Of a stretch of 64,000 nt of DNA, positions 27,013 to 35,226 are shown one piece after another. The notes under the pieces are model-generated. The model saw only the letters and a program-made list of their open reading frames with translations, was not told where the DNA came from and made no database searches. The DNA lies in the NCBI GenBank assembly GCA_964575185.1, contig CAZNPW010000007.1, positions 1-64,000 of the forward strand. The letters are read 5' to 3'. The position numbers and the translations under genes were made by a program. Within the stretch, counting starts at the first letter, position 1, and each line of letters begins with the position of its first letter. The DNA comes from CAZNPW01 sp964575185. GTDB taxonomy: Bacteria > Pseudomonadota > Alphaproteobacteria > Rhodobacterales > Rhodobacteraceae.

Positions 27013-28857
27013 GTGTTCCGTTTCTTCGAGAACCTCGTGGACCCCTACGGTCCCTACGAGCAGACCGATGCGCCGCCCCGGCGGCTGTGGCCGTTCCTGG
27101 CGGAATACATCCGGCCCTTCCGCACCGTCTTTGCCGTCACCGCCGTGCTGTCCTTCCTCGTCGCCGCCGCCGACGTGGCGCTGATCTGGTATGTGGGCCG
27201 CGTCGTGGACCTGCTGGCCGCGGGCACCCCGGCGCAGGTGTGGGCCACCTACGGGACCGAGATCATGCTGGTGGCGGCGGCGATCCTGCTGGTCCGCCCG
27301 GTGGTGGCGGGCATGGACGTGGCGCTGCTGCACTCCACCATCCTGGTGAACTTCGGCACGATGATCCGCTGGCGCGCGCACCGGCACGTCCTGCGCCAGC
27401 CCGTCGGCTGGTTCGAGAGCGACTTCGCCGGGCGCATCGCCAACCGGATCATGCAGACCCCGCCCGCGGCGGGCGAGGCGGTGTTCCAGACCTTCGACGC
27501 CATGGCCTTCGCGCTGGTCACGATCATCGGCGCGGGCCTGATGCTGGCCGAGGCCGACCTGCGGCTGCTGGTGCCGCTGGTGGTGTGGTTCCTGCTCTAT
27601 GCCGCGCTGGTGCAGTGGACGCTGCAGCGCGCGGGGCCGGCCAGCACCGCGAGCAGCGACGCGCGGTCGGCGATCACCGGGCGGGTGGTCGACAGCTATA
27701 CCAACATCCACGCGGTCAAGCTGTTTTCCCACCACGACGGCGAACTCGCCTACGCCCGCGAGGCGATCGAGCACGCCCGCGATACCTTCCGCCGCGAGAT
27801 GCGGATCATCGTCACGATGGACGTGGCGCTGACGGTGCTGAACGGCGCGCTGATCGTCTGCGTCACCGGCCTCGCGATCTGGCTGTGGCATGCGGGGTCG
27901 GCGACGGTCGGCACGGTTGCGGCTGCGACCGCGCTGGTCCTGCGGCTGAACAACCTGACCTACTGGATCATGTGGGCCACGACCTCGCTGGTGCAGAACC
28001 TCGGCGTCGTGAAAGAGGGGATGGAGACGATCACCCAGCCCGTCACCCTGGTCGACCGGCCCGGCGCGCAGCCGCTGCGGCTGACCGAGGGGCGGATCGA
28101 GGTGCAGGGCCTGTCGCACCACTACGGCCGCGGGTCGGGCGGGTTGCAGGGGGTGGACCTGACCGTCCGGCCGGGCGAGAAGATCGGCCTCGTCGGCCGG
28201 TCGGGCGCGGGCAAGACCACGCTCGTCAAGCTGATCCTGCGGCTGGTGGAGCCCGAGGCGGGGCGCATCCTGATCGACGGGCAGGACATCCTGGAGGTCA
28301 CGCAGGACAGCCTGCGCCGCCGGATCGGCATGGTGCAGCAGGACAGCGCGCTGCTCCATCGCAGCGTGCGCGACAACATCCTTTATGGCCGCCCCGGCGC
28401 GACGGAGGAGGAGATGGTGGCCGCCGCGCGGCGGGCCGAGGCGCATGACTTCATCCTGGGCCTGCGCGACCCGCAGGGCCGCACGGGATACGACGCGCAT
28501 GTCGGCGAGCGGGGGGTGAAGCTCTCGGGCGGGCAGCGGCAGCGGGTGGCGCTGGCGCGCGTGATGCTGAAGGACGCGCCGATCCTGATCCTGGACGAGG
28601 CGACAAGCGCCTTGGACAGCGAGGTGGAGGCGGCGATCCAGGACACGCTCTACGGCGTGATGGAGGGCAAGACGGTCATCGCCATCGCGCACCGCCTGTC
28701 GACCATCGCCGCGATGGACCGGATCGTGGTGCTGGAGGACGGGCGCGTGGCCGAGGACGGCACGCATGCCGCGCTGCTGGCGCAGGACGGGCTGTATGCG
28801 CGGTTATGGAACCGGCAGTCGGGCGGGTTCATCGGCCTGACGGAGGCCGCCGAATGA
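27013..28857 (+). CDS. ABC exporter, fused membrane and ATPase domains (first of a pair)
   Basis: About 614 residues. The start is taken as GTG 27013 (VFRFFENLVDP), which has GGAAGG 11 bp upstream; an in-frame GTG at 27001 sits on top of that site. The membrane domain (about residues 35-310) has six helices. The ATPase domain has Walker A GRSGAGKTTL, Q-loop QQDSALLHRSV, signature LSGGQRQRVALARV and Walker B ILILDEATSALDSEVEAA. It is coupled by ATGA to a close paralogue, so they probably work as a heterodimer. The exported substrate is unknown; lipid or peptide export is typical. Confidence 0.9.
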   Translation: MFRFFENLVDPYGPYEQTDAPPRRLWPFLAEYIRPFRTVFAVTAVLSFLVAAADVALIWYVGRVVDLLAAGTPAQVWATYGTEIMLVAAAILLVRPVVAGMDVALLHSTILVNFGTMIRWRAHRHVLRQPVGWFESDFAGRIANRIMQTPPAAGEAVFQTFDAMAFALVTIIGAGLMLAEADLRLLVPLVVWFLLYAALVQWTLQRAGPASTASSDARSAITGRVVDSYTNIHAVKLFSHHDGELAYAREAIEHARDTFRREMRIIVTMDVALTVLNGALIVCVTGLAIWLWHAGSATVGTVAAATALVLRLNNLTYWIMWATTSLVQNLGVVKEGMETITQPVTLVDRPGAQPLRLTEGRIEVQGLSHHYGRGSGGLQGVDLTVRPGEKIGLVGRSGAGKTTLVKLILRLVEPEAGRILIDGQDILEVTQDSLRRRIGMVQQDSALLHRSVRDNILYGRPGATEEEMVAAARRAEAHDFILGLRDPQGRTGYDAHVGERGVKLSGGQRQRVALARVMLKDAPILILDEATSALDSEVEAAIQDTLYGVMEGKTVIAIAHRLSTIAAMDRIVVLEDGRVAEDGTHAALLAQDGLYARLWNRQSGGFIGLTEAAE

Positions 28858-30737
28858 CCGACAGTTCGCAACGCGCGCCGAGCGCCGCCCCCTGGGCGCG
28901 GCGGCTGGGCAACCTGATCGACGCCTTCCGCCCCGCCGACGGCCCGCCGCCCGATACGCTGTGGCCCTTCATGCGCTGGGCGCTGACGGGGTCCTGGCCG
29001 ATGCTGTGGGTGGCGGGCGTCATCTCGGCGGTGGCGGGCGCGACCGAGGTGGTGTCGGCCCTGTTCCTCGGCTGGGTGGTCGATGCGGCGGTGGAGCAGG
29101 GGCCGGCGCAGTTCCTCGCGTCGTCGGGCTGGCTGCTGGCGGCCTTCGTCGTGTTCTACCTGATCCTGCGGCCGGCGATCTTCGCCGCGAGCGCGGCATC
29201 GAACAGCGTGATCGTCGGGCCGAACGTGTTGCCGCTGGTGCTGTCGCGGCTGCACCGCTGGACGCTGGGGCAGGCGGTGACGTTCTTCGACAACGACTTC
29301 GCGGGCCGCATCAGCCAGAAGCAGATGCAGGCCGCCCGCGCGATCACCGATGTCGCGACCGAGATGATCAACACGGTGATGTTCGCGCTGGCGAGCGTGA
29401 TCGGCTCCATCGTCTTCCTGCTGGCGGTGGACTGGCGCGTGGCGCTGGCGCTGACGGTGTGGCTGGGGGCCTATGTGCTGCTCATCATGTTCTTCATCCC
29501 GCGGGTGCGGTCGAACAGCGCCGCCCGCGCCGGGGCGCGGGCGATGGTGTCGGGGCAGGTCGTGGACACGATCACCAACATCAAGACGGTGAAGCTGTTC
29601 GCCCATGCCGCCTTCGAGGACCGCGTGGCGCTGCAGGCGATGGAGGTCTTCCGCGACCGTTCGGTGGAGTTCGGCGAGATCTCGACCTGGTTCCGGTTCA
29701 GCCTGATGACGCTGGCGGGGATCCTGCCGGTGATGCTGATCGGCGGGACGCTGTGGCTCTGGGCCGGGGGGCTGGCGACGGCGGGGACGATCGCGGCGGC
29801 GGGGGCGATCGCGACGCGGATCGCGCAGATGACGGGGTGGGTCAGCTTCACCATCATGTCGATCTACACCAGCGTGGGCGAGGTCGAGGACGGGATGCGG
29901 ACGCTGGCGAAGGCGCATGACCTGGCCGATGCGGAGGATGCGGTGGACCTGCCGCGCATCCGGGGGGAGGTGCGGTTCGACCGGGTGAGCTTCGGCTATG
30001 GCCGCGGCCGGGGCGGGGTGCGCGACATCGCGCTGACGGTGCGGCCGGGCGAGAAGCTCGGCATCGTGGGGGCGAGCGGGGCGGGGAAATCGACGCTCGT
30101 GTCGCTGCTGTTGCGGCTCTACGACCCCGAGGCGGGGGTGGTCGCGGTCGACGGCCACGACCTGCGCGGGGTGACGCAGGAAAGCCTGCGGCGGCAGATC
30201 GGCATGGTCACGCAGGAGACCGCGATGTTCAACCGGTCCGCGCGCGACAACATCATGTACGGCCGCCCGGATGCGACCGAGGCGGAGCTGGTCGCTGCCG
30301 CAAAGGCGGCGGAGGCGCATGACTTCATTGCGAAGATGGTCGATCATCAGGGCCGCGCGGGCTATGACGCCTTCCTGGGCGAGCGTGGGGTGAAGCTGTC
30401 GGGCGGCCAGCGCCAGCGCATCGCGCTGGCCCGCGCCTTCCTGAAGGACGCGCCGATCCTGGTGCTGGACGAGGCGACATCCGCGCTCGACAGCGAGGTC
30501 GAGGCGTCGATCCAGGAGGCGCTGGGGCGGGTGATGCAGGGCAAGACGGTGCTCGCCATCGCGCACCGGCTGTCGACGATCGCGGCGATGGACCGGATCA
30601 TCGTGATGGACGAGGGGCGCATCGTGGAGGCGGGCACGCACGCCCAGCTTCTGGACCGCGACGGGCTGTATGCGCGCTACTGGAACCGCCAGTCGGGCGG
30701 GTTCATCGGGACGGACACGGCGCAGGTGGCGGAGTGA
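28854..30737 (+). CDS. ABC exporter, fused membrane and ATPase domains (second of a pair)
   Basis: A 627-residue protein from ATG 28854. The membrane domain (about residues 45-325) shares FFDNDFAGRISQKQMQAAR with the first half-transporter. The ATPase domain has Walker A GASGAGKSTL, TQETAMFNRSARDNIMYG, signature LSGGQRQRIALAR and Walker B ILVLDEATSALDSEVEAS. Both ATPase sites look competent, unlike asymmetric heterodimers with one dead site. Similarity of the two genes over their ATPase halves, including the shared ends ARYWNRQSGGFIG and ARLWNRQSGGFIG, points to gene duplication. Confidence 0.9.
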   Translation: MTDSSQRAPSAAPWARRLGNLIDAFRPADGPPPDTLWPFMRWALTGSWPMLWVAGVISAVAGATEVVSALFLGWVVDAAVEQGPAQFLASSGWLLAAFVVFYLILRPAIFAASAASNSVIVGPNVLPLVLSRLHRWTLGQAVTFFDNDFAGRISQKQMQAARAITDVATEMINTVMFALASVIGSIVFLLAVDWRVALALTVWLGAYVLLIMFFIPRVRSNSAARAGARAMVSGQVVDTITNIKTVKLFAHAAFEDRVALQAMEVFRDRSVEFGEISTWFRFSLMTLAGILPVMLIGGTLWLWAGGLATAGTIAAAGAIATRIAQMTGWVSFTIMSIYTSVGEVEDGMRTLAKAHDLADAEDAVDLPRIRGEVRFDRVSFGYGRGRGGVRDIALTVRPGEKLGIVGASGAGKSTLVSLLLRLYDPEAGVVAVDGHDLRGVTQESLRRQIGMVTQETAMFNRSARDNIMYGRPDATEAELVAAAKAAEAHDFIAKMVDHQGRAGYDAFLGERGVKLSGGQRQRIALARAFLKDAPILVLDEATSALDSEVEASIQEALGRVMQGKTVLAIAHRLSTIAAMDRIIVMDEGRIVEAGTHAQLLDRDGLYARYWNRQSGGFIGTDTAQVAE

Positions 30738-30766
30738 TCCGACCCGTCCTGGGCCCTTGACCCGGG

Positions 30767-30786
30767 ATCCCTGCCGCCGCAGGGAT
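30767..30786 (+). terminator. Hairpin after the ABC exporter pair
   Basis: ATCCCTGC (30767-30774) and GCAGGGAT (30779-30786) make an 8-bp stem with a 4-nt loop, 29 bp after the second exporter stop and just before the GNAT start. No T-run follows. A second palindromic segment (CCTGGGCCC...CCCGGGATCC) overlaps it on the left. Confidence 0.35.
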
Positions 30787-30791
30787 GGGCG

Positions 30792-31259
30792 ATGGAGCGA
30801 CCGCAGGTCACCATACGCCCGGCGCAGGCCGGGGACATCGACGCGATGGGACGGATTTCGGCCGCAGGCGAGCTGTTTCCGGCCGACATGCTGCCCGGCA
30901 TGATCGCGGGATACCTCGCCGGGGGGGGTCGGACCGCTGGCTGGTGGCCGCCGAGGGCGTGCCGGTGGCCTTCTGCTACCTGGCGCCGGAGCGGCTGACC
31001 GAGAACACCTGGAACATGCTGGCGCTGGCCGTGCGGCCCGACCGGCAGGGGCAAGGGGATCGGGGCGGCGCTGGTCGCGGCGGCGGAGGCCGCGCTGCGG
31101 GCGCACGGCGGGCGCATCCTGATCGTCGAGACGGCGGGGGTGGAGGCCTTCGCGGGGGCGCGGGCCTTCTATGCCGCGCGGGGCTATGCCGAGGAGGCGC
31201 GGCTGCGCGACTTCTACCTCGATGGCTGGGACAAGGTCGTCTACCGGAAGCGGCTGTGA
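30792..31259 (+). pseudogene. GNAT-family N-acetyltransferase with two compensating frameshifts
   Basis: Reading from ATG 30792 gives MERPQVTIRPAQAGDIDAMG and continues to AGYLAGGG. At the run of eight G (30921-30928) one base is missing, and the protein continues in another frame (SDRWLVAAEGVPVAFCYLAP to AVRPDRQGQG). At the GGGG of 31055-31058 one base is extra, and the original frame resumes (IGAALVAAAEAALRAHGG to DGWDKVVYRKRL, stop at 31259). The three pieces form a normal 155-residue acetyltransferase with the acetyl-CoA loop RQGQGIG. As read, translation would stop at 30998. Either the gene is inactivated or both changes are sequencing errors in G-runs. Confidence 0.8.
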
Positions 31260-31276
31260 CCGGATGCGCCACCTGC

Positions 31277-31359
31277 GCCCCGGACCGGGTCCGGGGCCTC
31301 TGCCTTGCCGGCGGCGCTGCGCTGGGGGATAGGGGGAGGCCCCGGATCAGGTCCGGGGC
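31277..31359. repeat. Two copies of a GC-rich intergenic palindrome
   Basis: A 21-bp imperfect palindrome with arms GCCCCGGAC and GTCCGGGGC lies at 31277-31297. A second copy with GGATCAGG in the centre lies at 31339-31359. They occupy the short gap between the GNAT remnant and the methyltransferase. Similar palindromes occur at 62314-62374. Confidence 0.6.
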
Positions 31360-31381
31360 GCGTCACTCGGCGGGGCAACCT

Positions 31382-32650
31382 TTGCGCGTCACGGTCGAAC
31401 GGCTGGGCCACCATGGCGACGGGATCGGTGGCGGGGTCTTCGTGCCCGGCGCGCTGCCGGGGGAGGTGGTCGAGGGCCTGCCCGACGGCGACCGGCTGCG
31501 CGAGGTGCGCATCGTTACCCCCAGCCCCGACCGCGTGCGCCCGCCCTGCCCGCATGCGCGCAGCTGCGGCGGCTGCGCGGTGCAGCATCTGCGCGATGCG
31601 GCGGTGGCCGACTGGAAGGCGGGGATCGTCGCGCAGGCGCTGGCGGGGCAGGGGCTGGCGGCGGAGGTGCGGCCGATCCTGACCTCTCCGCCCTCCAGCC
31701 GCCGCCGGGCCACGCTGGCGGGGCGGCGGACCAAGGCGGGGGCGATGGTGGGGTTCCACGCGCGCGGGTCCGACCTGCTTGTCGAGGGGCCGCAGTGCCA
31801 CCTCTTGACGCCGCAGCTGATGGCCGCGCTGCCGGGGCTTGAGGCGCTGGTGCGGCTGGGGGGCGCGCGGGGGGCGGAGCTGGCGCTGACCGTGACCGGG
31901 ACGGCGAACGGCCCCGACGTGGCGGTGGCCGGCGGCAAGCCCGCCGAGGCCGCACTGCTGATGGAGATCGCGCGGCTCGCCGAGGCGCAGGGGTTTGCGC
32001 GCGTGACGTGGAACGGCGGGACGGCGGCCTTGCGCGCGCCCCCGGTGCAGCGGTTCGGCCGGGCGGTTGTGACCCCGCCGCCCGGCGCCTTCCTGCAGGC
32101 GACCGCGGAGGGCGAGGCGGCGCTCCTGGCGGCGGTGCGCGAGGCCCTGGGCGGGGCGGCGCGGATCGCCGACCTGTTCGCGGGCTGCGGCACCTTCGCC
32201 CTGCCGCTGGCCGAGGGGGCCGAGGTCGCGGCCGTCGAGGGCGAGGCGGCGATGGTCGCGGCGCTCGACCGCGGCTGGCGCGGCGCGCAGGGCCTGCGGC
32301 GGGTGACGGCGACCGCGCGCGACCTCTTCCGCCGGCCGCTCGAGCCGGACGAGCTGCGCGGGGTCGATGCCGTGGTGATCGACCCGCCCCGCGCGGGGGC
32401 CGAGGCGCAGGCGCAGAGGCTGGCGGCGGCGCGGGTGCCGGTCGTCGCGATGGTCAGCTGCAACCCCGCGACCTTCGCGCGCGACGCGCGGATCCTGGTC
32501 GATGCGGGCTATCGCATCGACTGGGTGCAGCCGGTCGACCAGTTCCGCTGGGCCGCGCATGTGGAGCTTGCCGCGCGGCTGTCGCTGCCGCATATCGCCG
32601 CGAAACGGGGGGCCGGGGATGCACAGGGAAAGGCTGGCGGCGTGGCTTGA
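31382..32650 (+). CDS. Class I RNA (uracil-C5)-methyltransferase (RlmD/TrmA family)
   Basis: About 422 residues if read from TTG 31382, where an N-terminal TRAM-like domain begins (RVTVERLGHHGDGIGGGVFV). Iron-sulfur cysteines are in CPHARSCGGC near residues 56-65 and a fourth in GPQCHLL near 140. The SAM domain has DLFAGCGTFALPLAEGAEV near 265, IDPPRAG near 335, and the catalytic nucleophile Cys about 359 in VSCNPATFARD. It would methylate uracil in 23S rRNA or tRNA. No ATG or good ribosome site fits the start, so translation may depend on readthrough from the broken GNAT gene upstream. The 3' end overlaps the ion channel gene by 32 nt. Confidence 0.88.
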   Translation: MRVTVERLGHHGDGIGGGVFVPGALPGEVVEGLPDGDRLREVRIVTPSPDRVRPPCPHARSCGGCAVQHLRDAAVADWKAGIVAQALAGQGLAAEVRPILTSPPSSRRRATLAGRRTKAGAMVGFHARGSDLLVEGPQCHLLTPQLMAALPGLEALVRLGGARGAELALTVTGTANGPDVAVAGGKPAEAALLMEIARLAEAQGFARVTWNGGTAALRAPPVQRFGRAVVTPPPGAFLQATAEGEAALLAAVREALGGAARIADLFAGCGTFALPLAEGAEVAAVEGEAAMVAALDRGWRGAQGLRRVTATARDLFRRPLEPDELRGVDAVVIDPPRAGAEAQAQRLAAARVPVVAMVSCNPATFARDARILVDAGYRIDWVQPVDQFRWAAHVELAARLSLPHIAAKRGAGDAQGKAGGVA

Positions 32651-33410
32651 AAGCGCGCCGGTGCGCAACACGATCATCGCGGTGATCCTGTTCAACGCGG
32701 TGATCCTGGGGCTGGAGACCTTTCCCGCCGTCATGGCCGACTGGGGCCCGCTGCTGCTGGCGCTGGACCGCATCTGCCTTGCCATCTTCACGGTCGAGAT
32801 CGCGCTGAAGCTCTACGCGCTGGGCCTGCGGTTCTTCCGGTCGGGGTGGAACGTGTTCGACTTCGTCATCGTGGGGATCGCGCTGGTGCCGGGGGCGCAG
32901 ACGCTGGGCGTGCTGCGGGCGATGCGCATCCTGCGGCTCTTGCGCGTCATCAGCGTGACGCCGTCCTTGCGGCGGGTGGTCGAGGGGCTTCTGCGGTCCC
33001 TGCCCGGGATGGGGTCGGTGTTCCTCTTGATGGGGATCATCTTCTACATCGGCGCGGTGATGGCGACGAAGCTGTTCGGGGCGAGTTTCCCGGGCCAGTT
33101 CGGCACGCTCTGGGGCTCGGGCTTCACGCTGTTCCAGGTGATGACGCTGGAGGGCTGGGCGGACGGCGTGGTGCGGCCGGTGATGGCGGAGTACCCTTAC
33201 GCCTGGGCGTTCTTCCTGCCCTTCATCCTGGTCACGACCTTCGCCGTGGTGAACCTGCTGGTCGGCCTGATCGTGAACAGCATGCAGGACGCGCATGACG
33301 CCGAGGACAAGGCGGCGCAGGCGGCCTACCGCGACGCGGTGGTGGCGCGGCTGGCGGCGATCGAGGCGCGGCTCGCCGAAATGTCGGGGGTGCCCGGCAA
33401 AAAACGCTGA
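32619..33410 (+). CDS. Voltage-gated-type cation channel, single six-helix domain (NaChBac-like)
   Basis: A 263-residue protein with S1-S4, a pore loop and S6. Helix S4 carries arginines at three-residue spacing (VLRAMRILRLLRVISV, about residues 97-112). The pore reads TLEGWADG at residues 176-183, against TLESWAS in NaChBac; glycine replaces the serine. The C-terminal tail (residues 228-263) is a charged helix, likely a coiled coil that holds a tetramer together. It sits in the inner membrane. Selectivity cannot be predicted confidently with this filter. ATG 32619 lies inside the methyltransferase gene. Confidence 0.87.
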   Translation: MHRERLAAWLESAPVRNTIIAVILFNAVILGLETFPAVMADWGPLLLALDRICLAIFTVEIALKLYALGLRFFRSGWNVFDFVIVGIALVPGAQTLGVLRAMRILRLLRVISVTPSLRRVVEGLLRSLPGMGSVFLLMGIIFYIGAVMATKLFGASFPGQFGTLWGSGFTLFQVMTLEGWADGVVRPVMAEYPYAWAFFLPFILVTTFAVVNLLVGLIVNSMQDAHDAEDKAAQAAYRDAVVARLAAIEARLAEMSGVPGKKR

Positions 33411-33419
33411 CCCGCGACA

Positions 33420-33437
33420 GCCTGCCCCTTGGCAGGC
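33420..33437 (+). terminator. Hairpin after the ion channel gene
   Basis: GCCTGCC (33420-33426) pairs with GGCAGGC (33431-33437) over a 4-nt loop, 9 bp after the channel stop. No clear T-run follows, so termination would be weak. Confidence 0.35.
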
Positions 33438-33478
33438 CGCCGCGCCACGCGGTATGGTCAGGGAAAAAGGGGCAGGTC

Positions 33479-33991
33479 ATGTCAAATCGCCGTGTGGTTC
33501 TGACGCTTCTCGCGGGCCTTCCGCTGGCCGCCTGCGCCCAGTCGAAGTTCATCGCCTACGACGGCCCGGAGGTGACGCGGGTCCAGATCAACAAGGGCGA
33601 CCGGAAGATGTATCTCTTCGCAGGCACCGCGGTGCTGCGGCAGTACGACATCGGCCTCGGCTTCGCGCCGGTGGGTCCGAAGCGGTTCGAGAACGACGGC
33701 CGCACGCCCGAGGGGCAGTATTACGTCGATCGGCGCAACCCCAATTCGCGTTTCCATCTGTCGCTCGGCATCAATTACCCCAACGAGGCCGACCGCGCCT
33801 ATGCGCTCGCGGCGGGCAAGGCGCCGGGGAACGACATCTTCATCCACGGCGGCCCGCAGCTTCCCGCCGACCGCGCCCGGGCACGGGGGAACCGCGACTG
33901 GACCTGGGGCTGCATCGCCGTGACGGACCGCGAGATCGAGCAGGTCTACGCCATGGTCCGCGACGGGACACCGGTGCTGATCCTGGCGTAG
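33479..33991 (+). CDS. L,D-transpeptidase (YkuD family) lipoprotein
   Basis: A 170-residue protein with a lipobox (LPLAAC, Cys19), so anchored in a membrane facing the periplasm. The YkuD catalytic block is intact: IFIHGG with His123 and WGCIAV with the nucleophile Cys145. Just before are GINYPNEADR and GRTPEGQYYVD, typical of the family. It would form 3-3 peptidoglycan cross-links or attach proteins to peptidoglycan. An AAAAAGGGGCAGG leader precedes ATG 33479. It is convergent with the CAP-domain gene. Confidence 0.92.
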   Translation: MSNRRVVLTLLAGLPLAACAQSKFIAYDGPEVTRVQINKGDRKMYLFAGTAVLRQYDIGLGFAPVGPKRFENDGRTPEGQYYVDRRNPNSRFHLSLGINYPNEADRAYALAAGKAPGNDIFIHGGPQLPADRARARGNRDWTWGCIAVTDREIEQVYAMVRDGTPVLILA

Positions 33992-34005
33992 TCCTGGGGC
34001 GTGCG

Positions 34006-34025
34006 CGCCCGCGCGCGCGCGGGCG
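34006..34025. terminator. Alternating CG hairpin between convergent genes
   Basis: CGCCCGCG (34006-34013) pairs with CGCGGGCG (34018-34025) around CGCG, between the stops of the transpeptidase and CAP genes. No T-run on either side. The alternating C-G tract could also adopt left-handed DNA. Confidence 0.4.
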
Positions 34026-34026
34026 G

Positions 34027-34596
34027 TCAGGTGCCGCCCAGCCCCGGCAGGGTGGTTCCGGCCACGGTCGCCGTGATCGGCGCGCCGGCCACCAGGGTCC
34101 ACCAGATCTTGCCGTTCGGCTCCTGATACCAGGCGAAGCCGAGGTCGCGCGCCTGCGGGTCGAGGAGGATCGCCCGGGTGTCCTCCTGCCGCATCCAGGA
34201 AGCGAGCGTTTCAAGCTCGGTCTCGTAGGTCTCGGAAATCAGCTCGCCGACCAGCCGTCCGCGGTATCCCGCCCGCTGCACGCGCAGGAGCGGCGAGGAT
34301 CCGTCGGAGCCGAAGTGCCAGGGCCGGTTCTGCACGCTCATGTCGCGCGAATGCGTCGCGGCGGCGGCGGTCAGCTCGGCCGACAGCTGCATCGGCATCA
34401 GCCCGGCGGCCGCGCGCAGGCTGTTCACGCTGTCGAGCAGGCGGAAGGTCACGTCGTCGGCCATGTCGGGCGTGATCGGATAGACCTGCGGCAGCGGCAC
34501 CCCGTCGGGGCCGATCCGCGGGTCGGGCCCGGTCGCCCCGCAGGCGGCCAGCGTCGCAAGTCCGCCCATCAGGAAAAGCTGTCGTCTGTTCATCAT
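34027..34596 (-). CDS. CAP-domain (SCP-like) lipoprotein
   Basis: A 189-residue protein with MMNRRQLFLMGGLATLAAC (lipobox Cys19) and a CAP domain: RLLDSVNSLRAAAGLMPMQL, LTAAAATHSRDMSVQN, GRLVGELISETYETEL and LGFAWYQEPNGKIWWTLV. The CAP cavity His is present in ATHSRDM; the later GENI-type motif reads GELI. Role unknown; bacterial CAP lipoproteins are often tied to the cell envelope. Either of two adjacent ATG codons may serve as start. It faces the transpeptidase gene convergently. Confidence 0.85.
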   Translation of the reverse strand: MMNRRQLFLMGGLATLAACGATGPDPRIGPDGVPLPQVYPITPDMADDVTFRLLDSVNSLRAAAGLMPMQLSAELTAAAATHSRDMSVQNRPWHFGSDGSSPLLRVQRAGYRGRLVGELISETYETELETLASWMRQEDTRAILLDPQARDLGFAWYQEPNGKIWWTLVAGAPITATVAGTTLPGLGGT

Positions 34597-34999
34597 CGCC
34601 CCTTGCCGCCCCGAAGCCCCGTGTAGCGAAAACGGATGGCGTCTTCAAACCCTCCGGCAGCGAATGGCAGGCGGCGACGGGCGTTTTGCCTGCACACAAC
34701 CGTGATCGGAGCCGCTTTCACGCGGGTTCGAGGTCCGTTTGCACGGTGCCGACCCTTGCCGGGCCGATGTCCGGGCGCGCCGCCGCAGGGATCGCCGAAG
34801 AATTGTGGCGGGGCCGCGGTCCGGCCAATCTTTGTCCCGGTGTTGCAAATCTGACGCCCCTGCGCCCGGCTCGGAACCGCAACCCCGACCGGTCGTTGCT
34901 TTCGGCCTTCGGCCGCGGATAGAACGCGGCATGAGGTCTAACTCGGGCGCCGCATTTCCTCGATGCAACACCGCGTGCGCCGATAACTGGAGGTTGAAG
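34597..34999. other. Intergenic region upstream of the small exported peptide
   Basis: About 400 bp with no convincing coding frame on either strand. It must hold the promoters of the CAP lipoprotein (minus) and the small peptide (plus). A weak promoter-like pair TTGCTT (34896-34901) and GATAGA (34918-34923) lies 77 bp before the peptide start. GCAGGC and GCCTGC near 34668-34694 could pair over a 15-nt loop. Nothing else was recognised. Confidence 0.4.
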
Positions 35000-35179
35000 A
35001 TGAAGAAAATCGCGCTCGCTGCCGCGCTGTCGGTTGCCGCAAGCTCGGCGTTCGCCGGCGGCCTGGCCGAACCGATCATGGAAGAGACCGTGGTGGTCGA
35101 GCAGACCGCGGCGTCGTCCGGCGGGATCATCGTGCCGCTGCTGTTGCTGCTCGTGGTCGCGGCGGCCGTGGCGAACTGA
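35000..35179 (+). CDS. Small exported/membrane peptide of 59 residues
   Basis: Encodes a signal peptide MKKIALAAALSVAASSAFA, then GGLAEPIMEETVVVEQTAAS and one hydrophobic segment SGGIIVPLLLLLVVAAAVAN at the C-terminus. A good GGAGG ribosome site precedes ATG 35000, and an intrinsic terminator follows 20 bp after the stop, so it is expressed as a single gene. It resembles the 74-residue peptide at 46377 (same MKKIA start, GG after the cleavage site, acidic/Val stretch, then a hydrophobic helix), which itself resembles YjbE/GfcA. Function not known. Confidence 0.7.
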   Translation: MKKIALAAALSVAASSAFAGGLAEPIMEETVVVEQTAASSGGIIVPLLLLLVVAAAVAN

Positions 35180-35198
35180 TCGGCGCCCTCGGGCAGTG

Positions 35199-35226
35199 AA
35201 AGGCGGCGCACCGGGCGCCGCCTTTT
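35199..35226. terminator. Intrinsic terminator, probably bidirectional
   Basis: AAAGGCGGCGC (35199-35209) and GCGCCGCCTTT (35215-35225) form an 11-bp stem around ACCGG with T/A flanks on both strands. It ends the small peptide gene and abuts the ferrochelatase stop. Confidence 0.85.

Noticed and set aside
34700..34780. GGGTTCGAGGTCC looked like a tRNA T-arm
   Set aside because: No acceptor stem, D-arm or anticodon arm can be built around it.
34636..34854. 72-codon plus-strand frame in the gap before the small peptide
   Set aside because: Arg/Pro/Gly-rich, no start signal and no homology recognised. The gap is left as non-coding.
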